A DNA stretch of 64,000 nucleotides from assembly GCA_016858145.1 (NCBI GenBank), contig JAEHOE010000099.1, forward strand, positions 434,001 to 498,000, read 5' to 3'. The translations under genes were made by a program, and so were the position numbers. This document shows positions 40,070-52,000 of this stretch, piece after piece (the stretch's first letter is position 1; the number at the start of each line of letters is the position of its first letter). The notes beneath the pieces were generated by a model that saw nothing but the letters and a program-made list of their open reading frames with translations, did not search any database and was not told the DNA's origin. This DNA is from Edaphochlamys debaryana (lineage: Eukaryota; Chlorophyta; Chlorophyceae; Chlamydomonadales).

Positions 40070-43000
40070 ATGACATCCATCACGGTCCACGTCAAACCCA
40101 CGGCGGGGGGCGACCGGCTGACGCTGGAGGTGGCCCCCACGGCGACCGTCGGAGATGTGAAAGAAGCGATTGCTGCGAAGAACGGCATGCCAGCCGATGA
40201 GCAGCGACTCATCTTCAAGGGGATGATCTTGAAGGACGACGAGCGCACCATCGACACCTATTGTGAGCGAGCGCTGGGGCCGTTGACGAGACCCCTGACT
40301 CAAATCGTCGGCGCGCGGCGCTGCGTCGGGTCGCAGACCGGGCCCTTGCTGTGGCTCGGGGGTGATCACTCGCTCCGTGGGCCTGGGCGGGGCGGTGTAT
40401 ACGTGCGTTCGGTCCCGGGGCGCCGGGCGGGTGCCGGGATGGGTGTCACGCCGAGTCGTTTCCGCGACAGCTGCTCGCGGGCGGCTTCCTCGCCCGGGCT
40501 CAACGGGTGGGAGGTGACTTCTGAAGGGTTTGTTGAATCTTGTCGACCGGGCGCCTGCAGCCCGAAACGGCTGTCATCGCCGCGATCACTCATCCAGACT
40601 TTGCACCCGTCGTGTTTACCCCCTTCGCAGCCATTGTGAGCGAGAGCGTCCTACACCTCGTGCGGGGCCGGCCCCAGGGCGGCAGGTGCGATGAGGGGCC
40701 CGGCGGCAACTGGGTCCTTCGCGCGGCCGAGTTGCTGGGCCCTGGCGTGTCCCCACACCGCATGCCTTGCCCAGGCCCGCCTACATGAGTCCGCCACAAA
40801 CCATGGTGGACGGGTTTTGAGCGAAACCCTGACACTTTTGCCTATGACCGCAGTGCGGCCTCTGGTGGCGGCTCGGGGGCTTCGGCGTCCAGCGCGTCCC
40901 CAGGGGTACCCTCCCCGGGAGCTGGCGCCGGGATGGGGCTGGTGAGTGAACGGGTGCGGTTTTTGGCATACAGACAGTCAAGAAGGGGTATTTCGTCCGT
41001 GTTGATACATCTGACTACGTCGTATCTGCACCAGGAGCGCCTGCTAACCCCTACCCTCGCTCCCAACCCGTGCCTGTCCGGCCGCTCCGCAGCCCGGCAT
41101 GCCGCCCGGCCTCCAGGCAGCCATGCAGCAGGCCCTCAACGACCCTGCCGTACAGGTGCGCCGTACATTTGTGACACAGCCGCACCGCTTGTATGCGTCG
41201 GCCGGGTGCTGGCCGGTTGGGTGCCGGCCAGTCCTGCCCGCGAGGAGGCTTCTGGCGTGGGCGCTTCTAGCCCCGTCCTTAAGCCACCAGCCACCGGCTG
41301 GGCTCTCATCGTACTGTGCCATGCTCTTCCGTGACGTGCCGTGCAGTCCATGCTGAGCAACCCGGAGCTCATCCGGGCCATGCTGTCCGCCAACCCGGCG
41401 GTGCGGGAGGTCATGGAGCGGAACCCAGAGGTGCGTGCGGGGCTTGCCTCGGGAGGGATGCAGCCCAAGGCTCTCCACGGGTTTGGGCCGCCCTAAAGTG
41501 CTGGCACCGGCAAGAGAGCCGAGCGCCGTTTAGCGCCGGTGTTGAGTTTGCCTCTCTGCCTTGCTCCCTCCCTTTGGCCCCCTCAGGTCGCACAAATTCT
41601 GAACGATCCAGCCACGCTTCGAGAGATGATTCGGATCACGTCCAACCCGGTGCGTGGTGTATGAGGGATCACGGGCCAGGGCCTGTGGAGGCGTTGACGC
41701 CGAGGCGCGGGAGGAAACAGCTCACATTGCGCACTTTTTTTTGGTGGGGACTTCCCTTGGGTTTGTAGGGTTTGGGGTTTGCCTTAACCGCCGGCCGTGG
41801 CTCCCCTGGCTGCCCCCCGCAGGCTCTGCTCCGCGAGCATATGCGCACCTCGGACCGGGCGCTGTCCAACATCGAGGCGCTGCCGGAGGGCTTCAACGCG
41901 CTGAGGCGGCTGCACGAGCAGATACAGGTGCGGCGCGAGCTTGCCGCACCGCAGCCAAGAGTTTTCATGAAGCTGGCTGGTTGGATAATTACTGTTGCTA
42001 TTCCGTGGTACCGTCTTGCCTCCGCAGGAGCCGCTGATGAACGCGACGGTGGCACCGGAGGCTGGCGCTGGCGGCGAGACGTCCTCCTCTGGCGGCGCGG
42101 GGGCGGCGGGGCACCCGCTGGCAGGGCTGCTGCAGCAGGCGCTGGGGCAGGGCGCCGCGCCGGGGGCGGGGGCCGCGGGCGGCAACGCCACGTCCACCAG
42201 TGGGACGGGCGGGACGGGTGCTGCGCCCAACGCGGCACCGCTGCCCAACCCTTGGGCACCAGGAGGGGGGCCGGCGCCCGCCGCAGGGGCGGGCCTTCCG
42301 GCGGGCATGGGCGCCGGGTTCGCGGGCCTAGGCGGCCTCCAGGGGCTGGGCGGCCCCGGGGGAATGCCCATGGACCCGGCGACCACGATGCAGATGCTGC
42401 AGGTGGGGCACAGGCGGGCGGGGCACAGGGGGGGGCCAGGGTCATTGCCTGGCTTTGCTGATTTCCGTGCTTGTTACTGGGTGCCCGCTGTCGTCCACTC
42501 CTCACCTAAACACCCTAGGATAAAAATTCAGAAAAATCTGGTTAATAACCATTGTCGCCCCCGCTTGCGGCTGCCCACACCCCGCCGACTCCACAGAACC
42601 CGGCGGTGCAGCAGATGATGTCGAGTGTGGCCTCCAACCCCGCCCTCATGGAGGCCATGGTCAACGCCAACCCCGCCATGCGCCAAATGGCAGACGCCAA
42701 CCCCATGTTCAGGTGCGCACGCGGTTCTGTGTACGAGGGGCTGGCCTGCTGGTGGCGCGTCTTGTTTACGTCGGTGCCAAGCGCCGCTCCCGTTTGCTTT
42801 CTCAGCCCCTGCAGCCGTTGCAGCCCCTTGCTTGGCTGGCGTTCCGCCGGCTATGTCCGGTTAAACCCCCTTCATGCCTGCGCCCCTTCCCCGTGGTCCC
42901 CGCACCCCGTGCACTCCTCAACCCTGCATTCCTGCCCCCAATCACGCCCCCAATCACGCCCCCAATCACCCACGCACCCACCCACCCTCCCTCCCTCACG

Positions 43001-43970
43001 CAGGTCCATGCTCCAGAACCCCGACATGATGCGCGCCTTCATGGACCCCAACAACATGCAGCAGATGATGGCGCTGGCGCAGCAGATCGAGCAGATGCGG
43101 GTGCGGGGGAAGGGAGGGAGTTGGGGGGCCGGGATGGAGGTGGGGACCGGTCGGTCGGTCGGGGGTGCGAAGGGCAGATGAGGGTGCGTTCGCTTGGGGA
43201 GCAAGGGGCGGGGCGTTTAGCGCTGGGCCCAGCGAGGACTGGGCTGTGAGGGTGCGGATCAGCTCCGCGGCTTTGTTCAATACCGCCGTAATATCCTCCT
43301 TGACATGCCGGCCGCCAACCTCGATGACTGAGTGTGTCCCGTGCCCCCAAACCCGCTGCCCCGCCAGACGTCCAACCCGCTCTTCGCGCAGCTCATGGGC
43401 GCAGCGCCCTTCGGCGGCGGCTTCGGCGCCCCGCCGGTCGCCGCGCCCGGCTCCGCGCCCGGCGGCGGCGTGCCCGGCATGCCTCCCGGTATGCCCGACC
43501 TGGGCGCCCTGGCGGCCATGCTGGGAGGCATGGGCGGCGGCGTGCCGGGCGCGGGGCCCGGCGGCATGGGCGGCCTGGGGGCGCTGTTCGGCGCTCCGCC
43601 CGCGGCGCCCCCCGTGGCCGACCCCGAGGCTGCCTACGCCGCGCAGCTGCAGCAGCTGGCCGACATGGGCTTCCCCGACCGCGCATCCAACATCGCTGCG
43701 CTGCAGGTAACCGCGAGCCGCGTCGCGTGTCTCGGCCGTTCCTGCCTACCGTATGCAGCTAGCACCTGGCTTGGGGCCTGGGCCTGGGCCTGTCCTTTTG
43801 TCGCCGCGGCCAGGGCCGACCCAGCGTCCAGCCAACTCTTGGTCAGCGTCCTGATTGCCCTGGACCCGTAACACGTCCGCCCTTGCACCGCCCCGGCGCC
43901 TCCCTGCCCAACCCAGGCCACGGGTGGCAACGTCAACGCGGCGGTCGAGCGACTCCTGGGCGGGCCCTGA
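40070..43970 (+). CDS. UBQLN/DSK2: Ubiquilin (DSK2-type UBL/STI1/UBA shuttle protein), 12 exons
   Basis: Exons: 40070-40262, 40631-40685, 40854-40941, 41093-41155, 41347-41430, 41587-41649, 41823-41927, 42028-42402, 42597-42712, 43004-43100, 43368-43706 and 43917-43970. They give 543 aa, all phases consistent. An N-terminal ubiquitin-like domain (1-78) carries QRLIFKGMILKDDERTIDTY and ends SIVSESVLHLVRGRP. STI1-type helical repeats rich in Asn-Pro (SMLSNPELIRAMLSANP, residues about 113-217; second group 343-430 with MMSSVASNPALMEAMV) follow, then a Gly/Ala/Pro/Met-rich linker. A C-terminal UBA domain (about 500-543; QLQQLADMGFPDRASNIAAL, ATGGNVNAAVERLL) ends the protein. Ubiquilins carry ubiquitinated and misfolded clients to the proteasome. 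Order and length match the family closely. Confidence 0.96.
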
Positions 43971-46018
43971 GCGAGGCGCTCGAGGGGCCGTGTCAGCGTC
44001 GGAGCGGGCCCTACAGCCCGCCTCCCTCGCCTAGTCACGCCCACCGGCCTGGGCCCGCCCGGTGGCGCTTGTGAAGGCGCGCGCCTGCAGAGGCCGGACC
44101 CGTGCCGGGGGGCTTCTTCGGCGCGATGGCTGCTGAAGCGCGCAGCCTGTAGCGGAAGAGGGCACCCCGGCAGGGTCCGGTGCTGCCGCGCAGCTGCCTG
44201 TAGGGCGTCCGAGCAGGGTTGTGCTTGGCGTTGGGGTTGGGGAGTTCGGGGCGCAAGCTAGCGATGCGGGCGTGGAGTTGAGCGCTGCCATCGTAACGGC
44301 TGCCCTTCTGTGTGCGTCTTGACGCTGTTTTGAGGGCGCGTGGTTAGAAAACAGCGCCCTTTCCGAAGAGATGAGGGCACGAGCAGAATCCTCGGCCGGC
44401 GGTCCTTCTACGCGAACATAATTGCGCGCCGGAGGCTGAGGGAAGGGCGGCAGGCGAAACACGAATCTGGAGTGGCCGAACGTGGTTTAGGGATGGGCAG
44501 GAAAGTTTCCGTGACGCGGGCTTTGGTGTCCGTCGGGCTGTTGGGGCGTGTCAGTGTTTCGACTAGCTCCTGGATGGGCTGGCTCCGAGTGGCGTGGCCA
44601 GAACGTGGGTTGCCTTCACGACCGCCAGCCGCAGCGTGCGTCTGTGCGGTTGCCTAGATGCATGCAGGTGTGCTTGCTTCTTCTGCCTAGCTGGCTAGCG
44701 GATGGGAGCAACTCCCAAGCTCCGCGGGAGGCGGCCGAACGGAAGTTTCGTCCAAGCACCGCAGGCTCGGGCATAGCTGCCTTCACGCGTTGCTTGGGTG
44801 TCCTTCCGTTGGCTCTTAGGCGATGGATTGTGCTGACAAGGCGAATCATGCCCCGAGGGCACGCCGCTTGTCGAGGGACTGGCAGTACTGCAGTACCGCG
44901 TAGCAGGGGGCCGAGTGCTTGGGGTGTGGACCAACTAGATGCTGGAGTGCGAGGGCCAGTTGGAGACGGAGTGCGATGGAGCAACCAGCGCGCAAAGCTG
45001 GACAGTGGCGGGTTTCGGACGGGGCGGCACGGAACATAGCTTGCGGCGCGCCGCGGGGTGCCACCGTCCCGGGTTGCTAGGATTTATGCGGCTTTGAGAG
45101 ACGGGGGAGGATGAGAAGTGGCGTTGAGTCGAGCTGAGGGAGTGGCGTCGAGTGGCGGCACGAGACCAAGCGGTCTGGAGGGCGTCGGAGGGCGGGGCTA
45201 CCGGTGGCGCCCTGGTGACGGAAGCGGCGCGGCAACTTGAGCGTTGCGCCTCTCCAATGGAGGGGCCAGGAGATTGGAGAGAGATTGGGGCGAGAGCGAG
45301 GGCGAAGGTACGTAGTAGGACTATTGCTTTGAGGCTGAGCCCGCAGCTGCGAACGCTGCACACGGCTGCAACTATGGAGAGACGTGTCCTTGCGTAGTCC
45401 GGCACGAAGCTTGCCCCGGCCCTCCAGGGCCCCCCCTCCGCTCCCCCACCTCAACGCCGTAACCTCGTCCCCGTTTCTCATTCACCCCAACGCCACAAAG
45501 AACTCTCCCCTGCTCCGGGTGCCCCCCAAACAACTCTCCTCGGACGGACGTCGCCAGTCGACCGTGGCGAACTCGCTCGGTACCTAGCCTGTTTGCAACA
45601 TATACTGAGCGCCCTTGCGATGCGTTCGCTTCGCGACAAGCGCGGCACCAGCTCGTCGTGTACAGCTGCACATACACGCGGCGGATACGGCAATCGACGG
45701 GAGCCGGGGAGGTAACCCGTGCACAAACTCCCTCGTTTCTGAGCAGTTGTCTAGGGAGCTTAAAGCTGCCAACCTCTACGCTGGACTCTGCCTGGAACAC
45801 AAAACCGAGAATGCTGGCGGACGACGTCCTGAGAGTTTGAGCGCGCCTTCGTCCGATAGGCGCGGTTGACCAGTTGAGGTGTTACGGGTTTCACGAAATG
45901 GTCGAGCAGACCTGCAGGCCTGCGCGGCTCCGACGAGGGTGGTGGCATGCGCAGAGACTGAGCGCCCCTGCCGGAGTGCACCGCGACATCCAAGCCGCGT
46001 AGCCGCCTTGGGTATTGG
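43971..46018. other. Intergenic stretch between ubiquilin and the channel gene
   Basis: About 2 kb with no supported exon on either strand. The first part should be the ubiquilin 3' untranslated region and the last part the promoter of the channel gene. No TGTAA motif or repeat was noticed. Confidence 0.5.
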
Positions 46019-49000
46019 ATGGCAGAGGCGGTCAATGCATTCATTATCTACGACGTGGTGCGCACCCAGGTAAACGTCGGGTTCGGGCCTCAACAGACGC
46101 GCGTCTGCCCGTTTCTCACGCCTCAAGCCACCTGTAACCTGCAGGATGGGTACCTTGGGCGCCAAGGCCTGGGCTCGCGCGCTTCGCGGGGCGACGAGTT
46201 CGTGGAGAATGCCCCCGGCCTTTCCACTCGGAAGTCGCACATCGCTGAGCCACAAGCATTCGGGGGCAAAAGCAGGCGGACCATCGCCTTGGCCGCCCGG
46301 CCCGGGGAGGTCAGTCATGCACAATTTCACACGCGGTTACGGGTTCGGGCTTGGGCCAGGCGACGAGGACGGAGGAATTCGCGGCGAGGGGGGCGGGAGG
46401 CCAAGCAAGGGGAGGGAAACTACTGTCCTGGGGTTTAGGGCTCGCGGTCCTTGACGCCGGGCAGGGGGAGGGGGCACGAGAAGCCCTCAGGCGGGGCCCG
46501 ACTGTTCCTTGACGCAGGACCGTGGAGGACCCTTAATGCCCATGTGCCCCCTTGCCTCCTCAGCAGGCTGCCGTGGATGAGGGCTCGGGCCCCATCATGC
46601 GTCGAGCCTCGTGGCTCGACGATGCGAGCAAGCAGGACCCCTCCGGCGCAGCTGAACCGGCGCAGGGGCAGGAGGGCTTCGGTCTTCCTCGGACGCCACT
46701 CCGCGTGCTGACGCGAAAGTCCTCCCTGGGTAGAGGGCAGGCATCGCGGCTCCCCTCTGAGCGGGTTCGCGATGTGGGTCGGGAGCCCGGCCGGGATGTG
46801 GGTCGGGAGGTGGGCAGAGACCTGGGCCGTAGCCGCCGTGAGCACGCCAGCAATACCGGCATGCAGCAACCAACGTCAACAGTTCCGCAAGCGGCGGCGG
46901 CGGCGACAGCCGAGGATGCCGTGGCGGAGGCGGCACGCACGGCGGTCGCCGTTGCTGCTGCTGCCGCGGCCGACGCACAGGGCGGGTGGCGGCACGGTCT
47001 GAGCATGCGGCAGCGCGTGACGCCGTTGCCGACGTCAACCGGGGCCCTTGGAGTAACTGCCAGCACTCCCGCAACAGCGGGGCCCGGCACAGGCCCCGCC
47101 GGGCCCGGCGGGCCCAGCAAGCAGCGCTCCGTGAAGCGGCGGCCCTCCCAGCGCGACGTGCTGCAACTGCTGGATGCAGCACATATGGGCCCTGCTGGGC
47201 GGAGTGCTCGGGCCCACGTGGTTGATGATGACACCAGCGAGGATGATCGCGTAATCCCACTGGGCTCGGTACCCGCTGATGATGACGACGAGGCAGGGCA
47301 GGGCCAAGCAAGCGGGTGGCAAGACAGGCGGCTGGGAGCGCCCACTCTCGTTAGCGCCGGCAGTGGCTCCGCAGCGACGGCTGCGGCCCGCCCGCTATCG
47401 GCCCGGCGCAGCGGCACCCTGGCCCCCTTGCGGCCGCTGTCTCCCGTCACCTCCGCCAGCGCCTCCGCCTCAACCACCCGTTTTGCGCTGCCACCGACCC
47501 TGGAGATTCGGGCCAGTGGCGATCACGCCCGCATCGCGGCCTGGATCCCTACCCCCAGCCCCAGTTCCAAGGCCGCCCCCAGCCCCAAACTCAACCCGTT
47601 TCTGGACTCCTTGTCATCGCCTGCGGTTGCGAGCACGGGCCCCGGTGGGCCTCCGGCGGGCCTCCCCGCAGCAAAGCGCAGCTCCAGAAGCGGAGCTCGC
47701 AGCGGGACCCAGGCGGGCCTAAGCGGCGGCGAAGAGGCGGCCGGCGATGGGGAGGCCCGGCTGCCGGGAATGGCTCCCGCGGAGGAGGCGGAACAGGCTG
47801 GGCAGGAGCTGCGCATTCGGCCCACGGGCGCAGCTGCGACGGAGGTGGAGTGGTGGCTGGCTTGCAACCACGAGCCGGGGGGGTCCTCATCGACGCTCGG
47901 TCCCACGGGAAGCGGCCTGCGCCGCCGAAGGCACTGGCAGTCGCCGGCGGGAGGGGAGGGCCGCCGGCTCGGCAACGGCGGTGGCAGCGGGAAGGCGGTC
48001 GCGGCGGCCTGGAAGGGGCGCCTGGACGTTCAGCTCGACACTGGTGAGCGGCGGGGCGCCACGGCTCAGCCACCACGGCGTCCTTACCCTAGCTCCAGAA
48101 GCAGCCCCAGCGCTCTAGAATGCGCCTTTGCAATGTGAACTCGTGCCATGGCCTTTTTCCACCCGCCGCCTGAGCCCCAGCCCATGTGTTGTCTGTAGGC
48201 GCGGTCCACGGCTTGCAGCGATTGCCCTGGTACACCACGGCCCTGGACGTGTGGAGCACGCTGGATAAGTACCTGCCGCTCTTCCTGCCGTCCAGATCGC
48301 GGGACGCGTGGTGCGTTCGGGCTGGGGCGTCTGGGTTTCGTGATGCGGGCACACACGAAGGGCCTGACGTTAGGACGATGGCATGAGAATGAAAAGAAGG
48401 ATGGGGACTCCGGGTAGGGGCAGGCGTAGTGTTTCGCGGTGCTGTCAAGGGTTTGACCCCATGGGCCTCAATCGCTCTTGCCCCCTGCCCGCTTGCTTAA
48501 CCGCCCGCCCAGGGACCTGCTGATGCTGGTAGTACTGTTGTACACAGCCATCGAGATCCCGCTGTGGCTGGGATTCTCGTACATGCGGTCGTTCAACGAG
48601 ATCATCATCGTCGACTTGATCGTGTTGATCGTGTTCTGGGTGGATATTGGCGTCCAGTTCCGGTGAGCCCTCGTCTGCCCCGTGCACACGGCGGGATGAG
48701 GCAGGTCCAGCGCTCTAGCCCTTCTATCGGTAATGCCTGACCCCCTACCCCTTCCCACTCTCCACTCGTTAGCTCTCCGCATCACAGTTTTCCCCGTTCA
48801 CATCTTTGCTCTCCCTGTGTCCCTAACCTCCACCCCGCCCCGGCCCCGCAGTACGGCCTACATCAGCCGTACGGGCGATCTGGTGCGCGAGACGCGGCAC
48901 ATCGCGTCGCACTACTGCCGTACATGGCTGGTGGTGGATCTCGTATCAGCGATGCCGTGGGCCGAGATCATGCGGGTGGGTGACTGCCCCAGGCCGGGTC

Positions 49001-52000
49001 TCAGGGTGGGAGGCGAGTATGGGCGTATGCCCTGCAAGAGAGCTGCATAGGAGATGGCCTTTGTGAAAGCTTCGCCCCTGAGGTTGCAATCGCGTCAAGC
49101 GCTGGCGCGCCGCCTGGGGAACCCCTGACGGGCACCTGAAGGCTCACTCATAGCCATGCACGCAAGCACCCCACAGGCCCACTCTCAACCACGCCCTGGG
49201 ACGTGTGCTCCGACGCGCCCTCACCCTCCGCCCTCGAGCGTGACCTCGCTGCATGGCACTTCGCTTTGATAGCGAAATCCTCTGGCCCTCGTCCCCGCGC
49301 TCGCCCTCTCGCGCAGGCCGCGCTCGGTGCGACGAGCAGCAACAGCACTGCTGCCTCCACCGTGACGCTGCTGCGCGTGCTGCGCCTGCTCAAGCTTGCG
49401 CGCCTACTGCGCGTGCTGGACCGCCTGCGCTGGGCCAACGTGCTGCGCATCGTGCGGCTGTTCTGCTTCATGTTGCTCACGGGTGCGTGCGGCGGGGGAC
49501 TGGGGGCTGGGGGATGGGGATGGGCTCGGGGAGGGGTCGGGGTGGGCTGGGGGAGGGCTCAGGGAAGGCTCTGGAACGTCACGAGTGCACCAAAAGGCCG
49601 AGGCCCGAAGGCGGGGCGACGGGCTCCTTGGCGGCCCGCCGACGGCGCACGGACAAGCGCTGGAGGCGCGGGGCACAGTCTGAACGGGCTGGAACCAACC
49701 GCGTCGACCCCTTTTGGCGAGTGTCCCCGTTGTTGCCTGTAACAACGTGGTCTCGGCCCCTGACTTTTCCTCCGGCTGCCCCCCTGCCGCAGCCCACTGG
49801 ACTGCGTGCGCCTGGCACGGGCTGTACGAGTGGCTGAGCAGTGAGAGGGGGGCTGACGTGGGCTGGGGCTGGCGGGGGCTCGTGAGGATGTGGCGCCTGC
49901 CCACCTGTGCCGTGGATGGGGGGGCCCTTTCCCCATAGCCTCGTGACCTCTCGGTCTCACGCTCCTCTCATGGTTGCTGCTCCACTCCGCAGGCTGGCCC
50001 TGGATCTTCGACCGCCTGGCGGCAGCCGGGGAGTACTCCTTCCTGTCCCACTACAGGTGCGCCGGAGGGCGAGGGGGAGGGGTTTCCACCACGTAGGCTG
50101 CCGTGCGCGGGCACCTCTACCACCACAAAAGTCTTGCTTTTCCCTCGGCCGAATGCCCCATCCAACGCCTCTCCGTCGCCGTCAGCCTTGCCAGCGCCAG
50201 TCATTTCCGCCCGATGTTGGACCCTCCCCACCACCAACCTCACCCTCACCCTCACCCTCTTGGCCCGCCCGCAGCCTTGCCATCTACTGCTCGCTGATGC
50301 TGGTCGTGGGCGCCGACAACCTCACCGCCGTCAACAACCTGGAGCGGATCTTCTTCATCGTCATGCTGTTCCTGGGCATCGTGCTGTACGCGCTGGTGGT
50401 GGGTGCGGGGAAGGGGCGGGGGCCTGCGGGCCGGGGGCCGGGGCGGGGAGTGCTGGCGCTTCGTGCCGTCCGCGGCCAGGGCGTGGTGGCAGGGCATCGT
50501 GCTGGTGGGAGGGGGAAGTGGCATGGGTATCGACGTTACGGATGTCTACCGTGTGTCCTGCATACCTTGATCCGTCGTACTTCTCCTGCCCCACCCCCAG
50601 ATCAGCAACATGGCGCTCCTGGCCGCCAACCTCAACTCCATGGCCGCCCGCCACAAGCTGCGGGGGGCGCTGGCCGCCGACGCGCTGCGCTACGTGGGGG
50701 CGCCCGAGGAGCACCAGGACCGCGTGGCCGAGTACTACGACTGGCTGGCGCAGAATGAGCACCCGGGTGGGCCCGGGCTGGGCCCTTGGGGCTGGGCCCG
50801 CTGGGCCCGGGGGCATGGGGCATGTCACATCAAGGCTTGAAGGGCCATGTGACAGATTAGGTAGAGCGCTTAGTTTCGACAGTCTGCCTGCTGACGCTAC
50901 CGCTTCCCCGCGCCGCCACCGCAGGCCCCGAGGCGGACGCTTTCCTCACAGAGCTGCCCCAGGGCCTGCTGGCCGACATCAAGGTGGGCCCGAGCGGTCC
51001 CCTGTGGGCCTGAGCGGTCCCCTGTGGGCCTGAGCGGTTCCCTGTGGGCCTGGACCGTTACGACGCGTGCTTGCCCTCCCCCATCCCGATTTCCCCACCG
51101 CCCCTCCTCATTCTGTTGCATGCATCCTCCCGCAGTGGAGCCTCTACTCGCCCACGTTCCACTCGCTGCCGCTGTTTGCGGGCTGCGACGAGCCCTTCAT
51201 GGCGGCACTGCAGGTGGGGTGGAGAGAGGCGGGGAGAGGGGGTGAGGGGAGTCCAAAGCTGCTGAGGGCATGGCCGCTGGGACCGTAGTGATCCCTACAC
51301 TCGGTAGCAGGGCAGAGGAGCGAGGGGACAAGGGGCCAGTCAGGGTTGACGTGCAGACCTGATTGAAGGAACAAGCCGACAGACTGAAGGCTCGAGCTGA
51401 CAGACTGAAGGCTCGAGCCGACAGACTGAAGGCTCGAGCCGACAGAGAGCACGACGGCTTTGCCTCCGTCTCCACCCGACCCCGCCGCCGCGCCTCCCCC
51501 AGGCCCGCCTGACCCTGTGCACCTACACGCCCGGGGAGGTCATCTTCCGAATGGACGAGGCCGGCAGCCACATGTACCTCGTACGGCAGGTGCGCTGCCT
51601 CCTCACCCTCCTGTGCTGTACGGCACGCAGTGGCACCCCAAGCCGGAGCTCTTGTCCGCCTCCGCCGCTTCTGCCCCAACCCCTCCTCCGCCCCTCCCCC
51701 ACGCCCCATGCTTACCTCCATCCGTCCACCCGCTCTACAGGGCGCGGTGCTTCTCACCAATTGGGCGCACGACGTGGTGCGCGTGGTGCGGTCGGGCGAG
51801 GCGTTCGGGGAGCTGGCGCTGCTGCCCGACCTGGCGGCGCGGCGACGCGAGGCCACGGCGGTGGCGGGGCGGCCCACGGACCTGGTCGCTCTGGCTGGGC
51901 GGGACCTGGCGGCGGCGTGCAGGGACCACCCGCTCAGCGGCTCCCTGGTGCAGGTGGGGCGGGGTGGGAGGGGCGGAAAGGGGATGGGAAAGGGGTGGGA

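Noticed and set aside
41725..41785. Telomere-like sequence (GGGTTTGTAGGGTTTGGGG)
   Set aside because: Only a few degenerate units within a ubiquilin intron; not a telomeric array.
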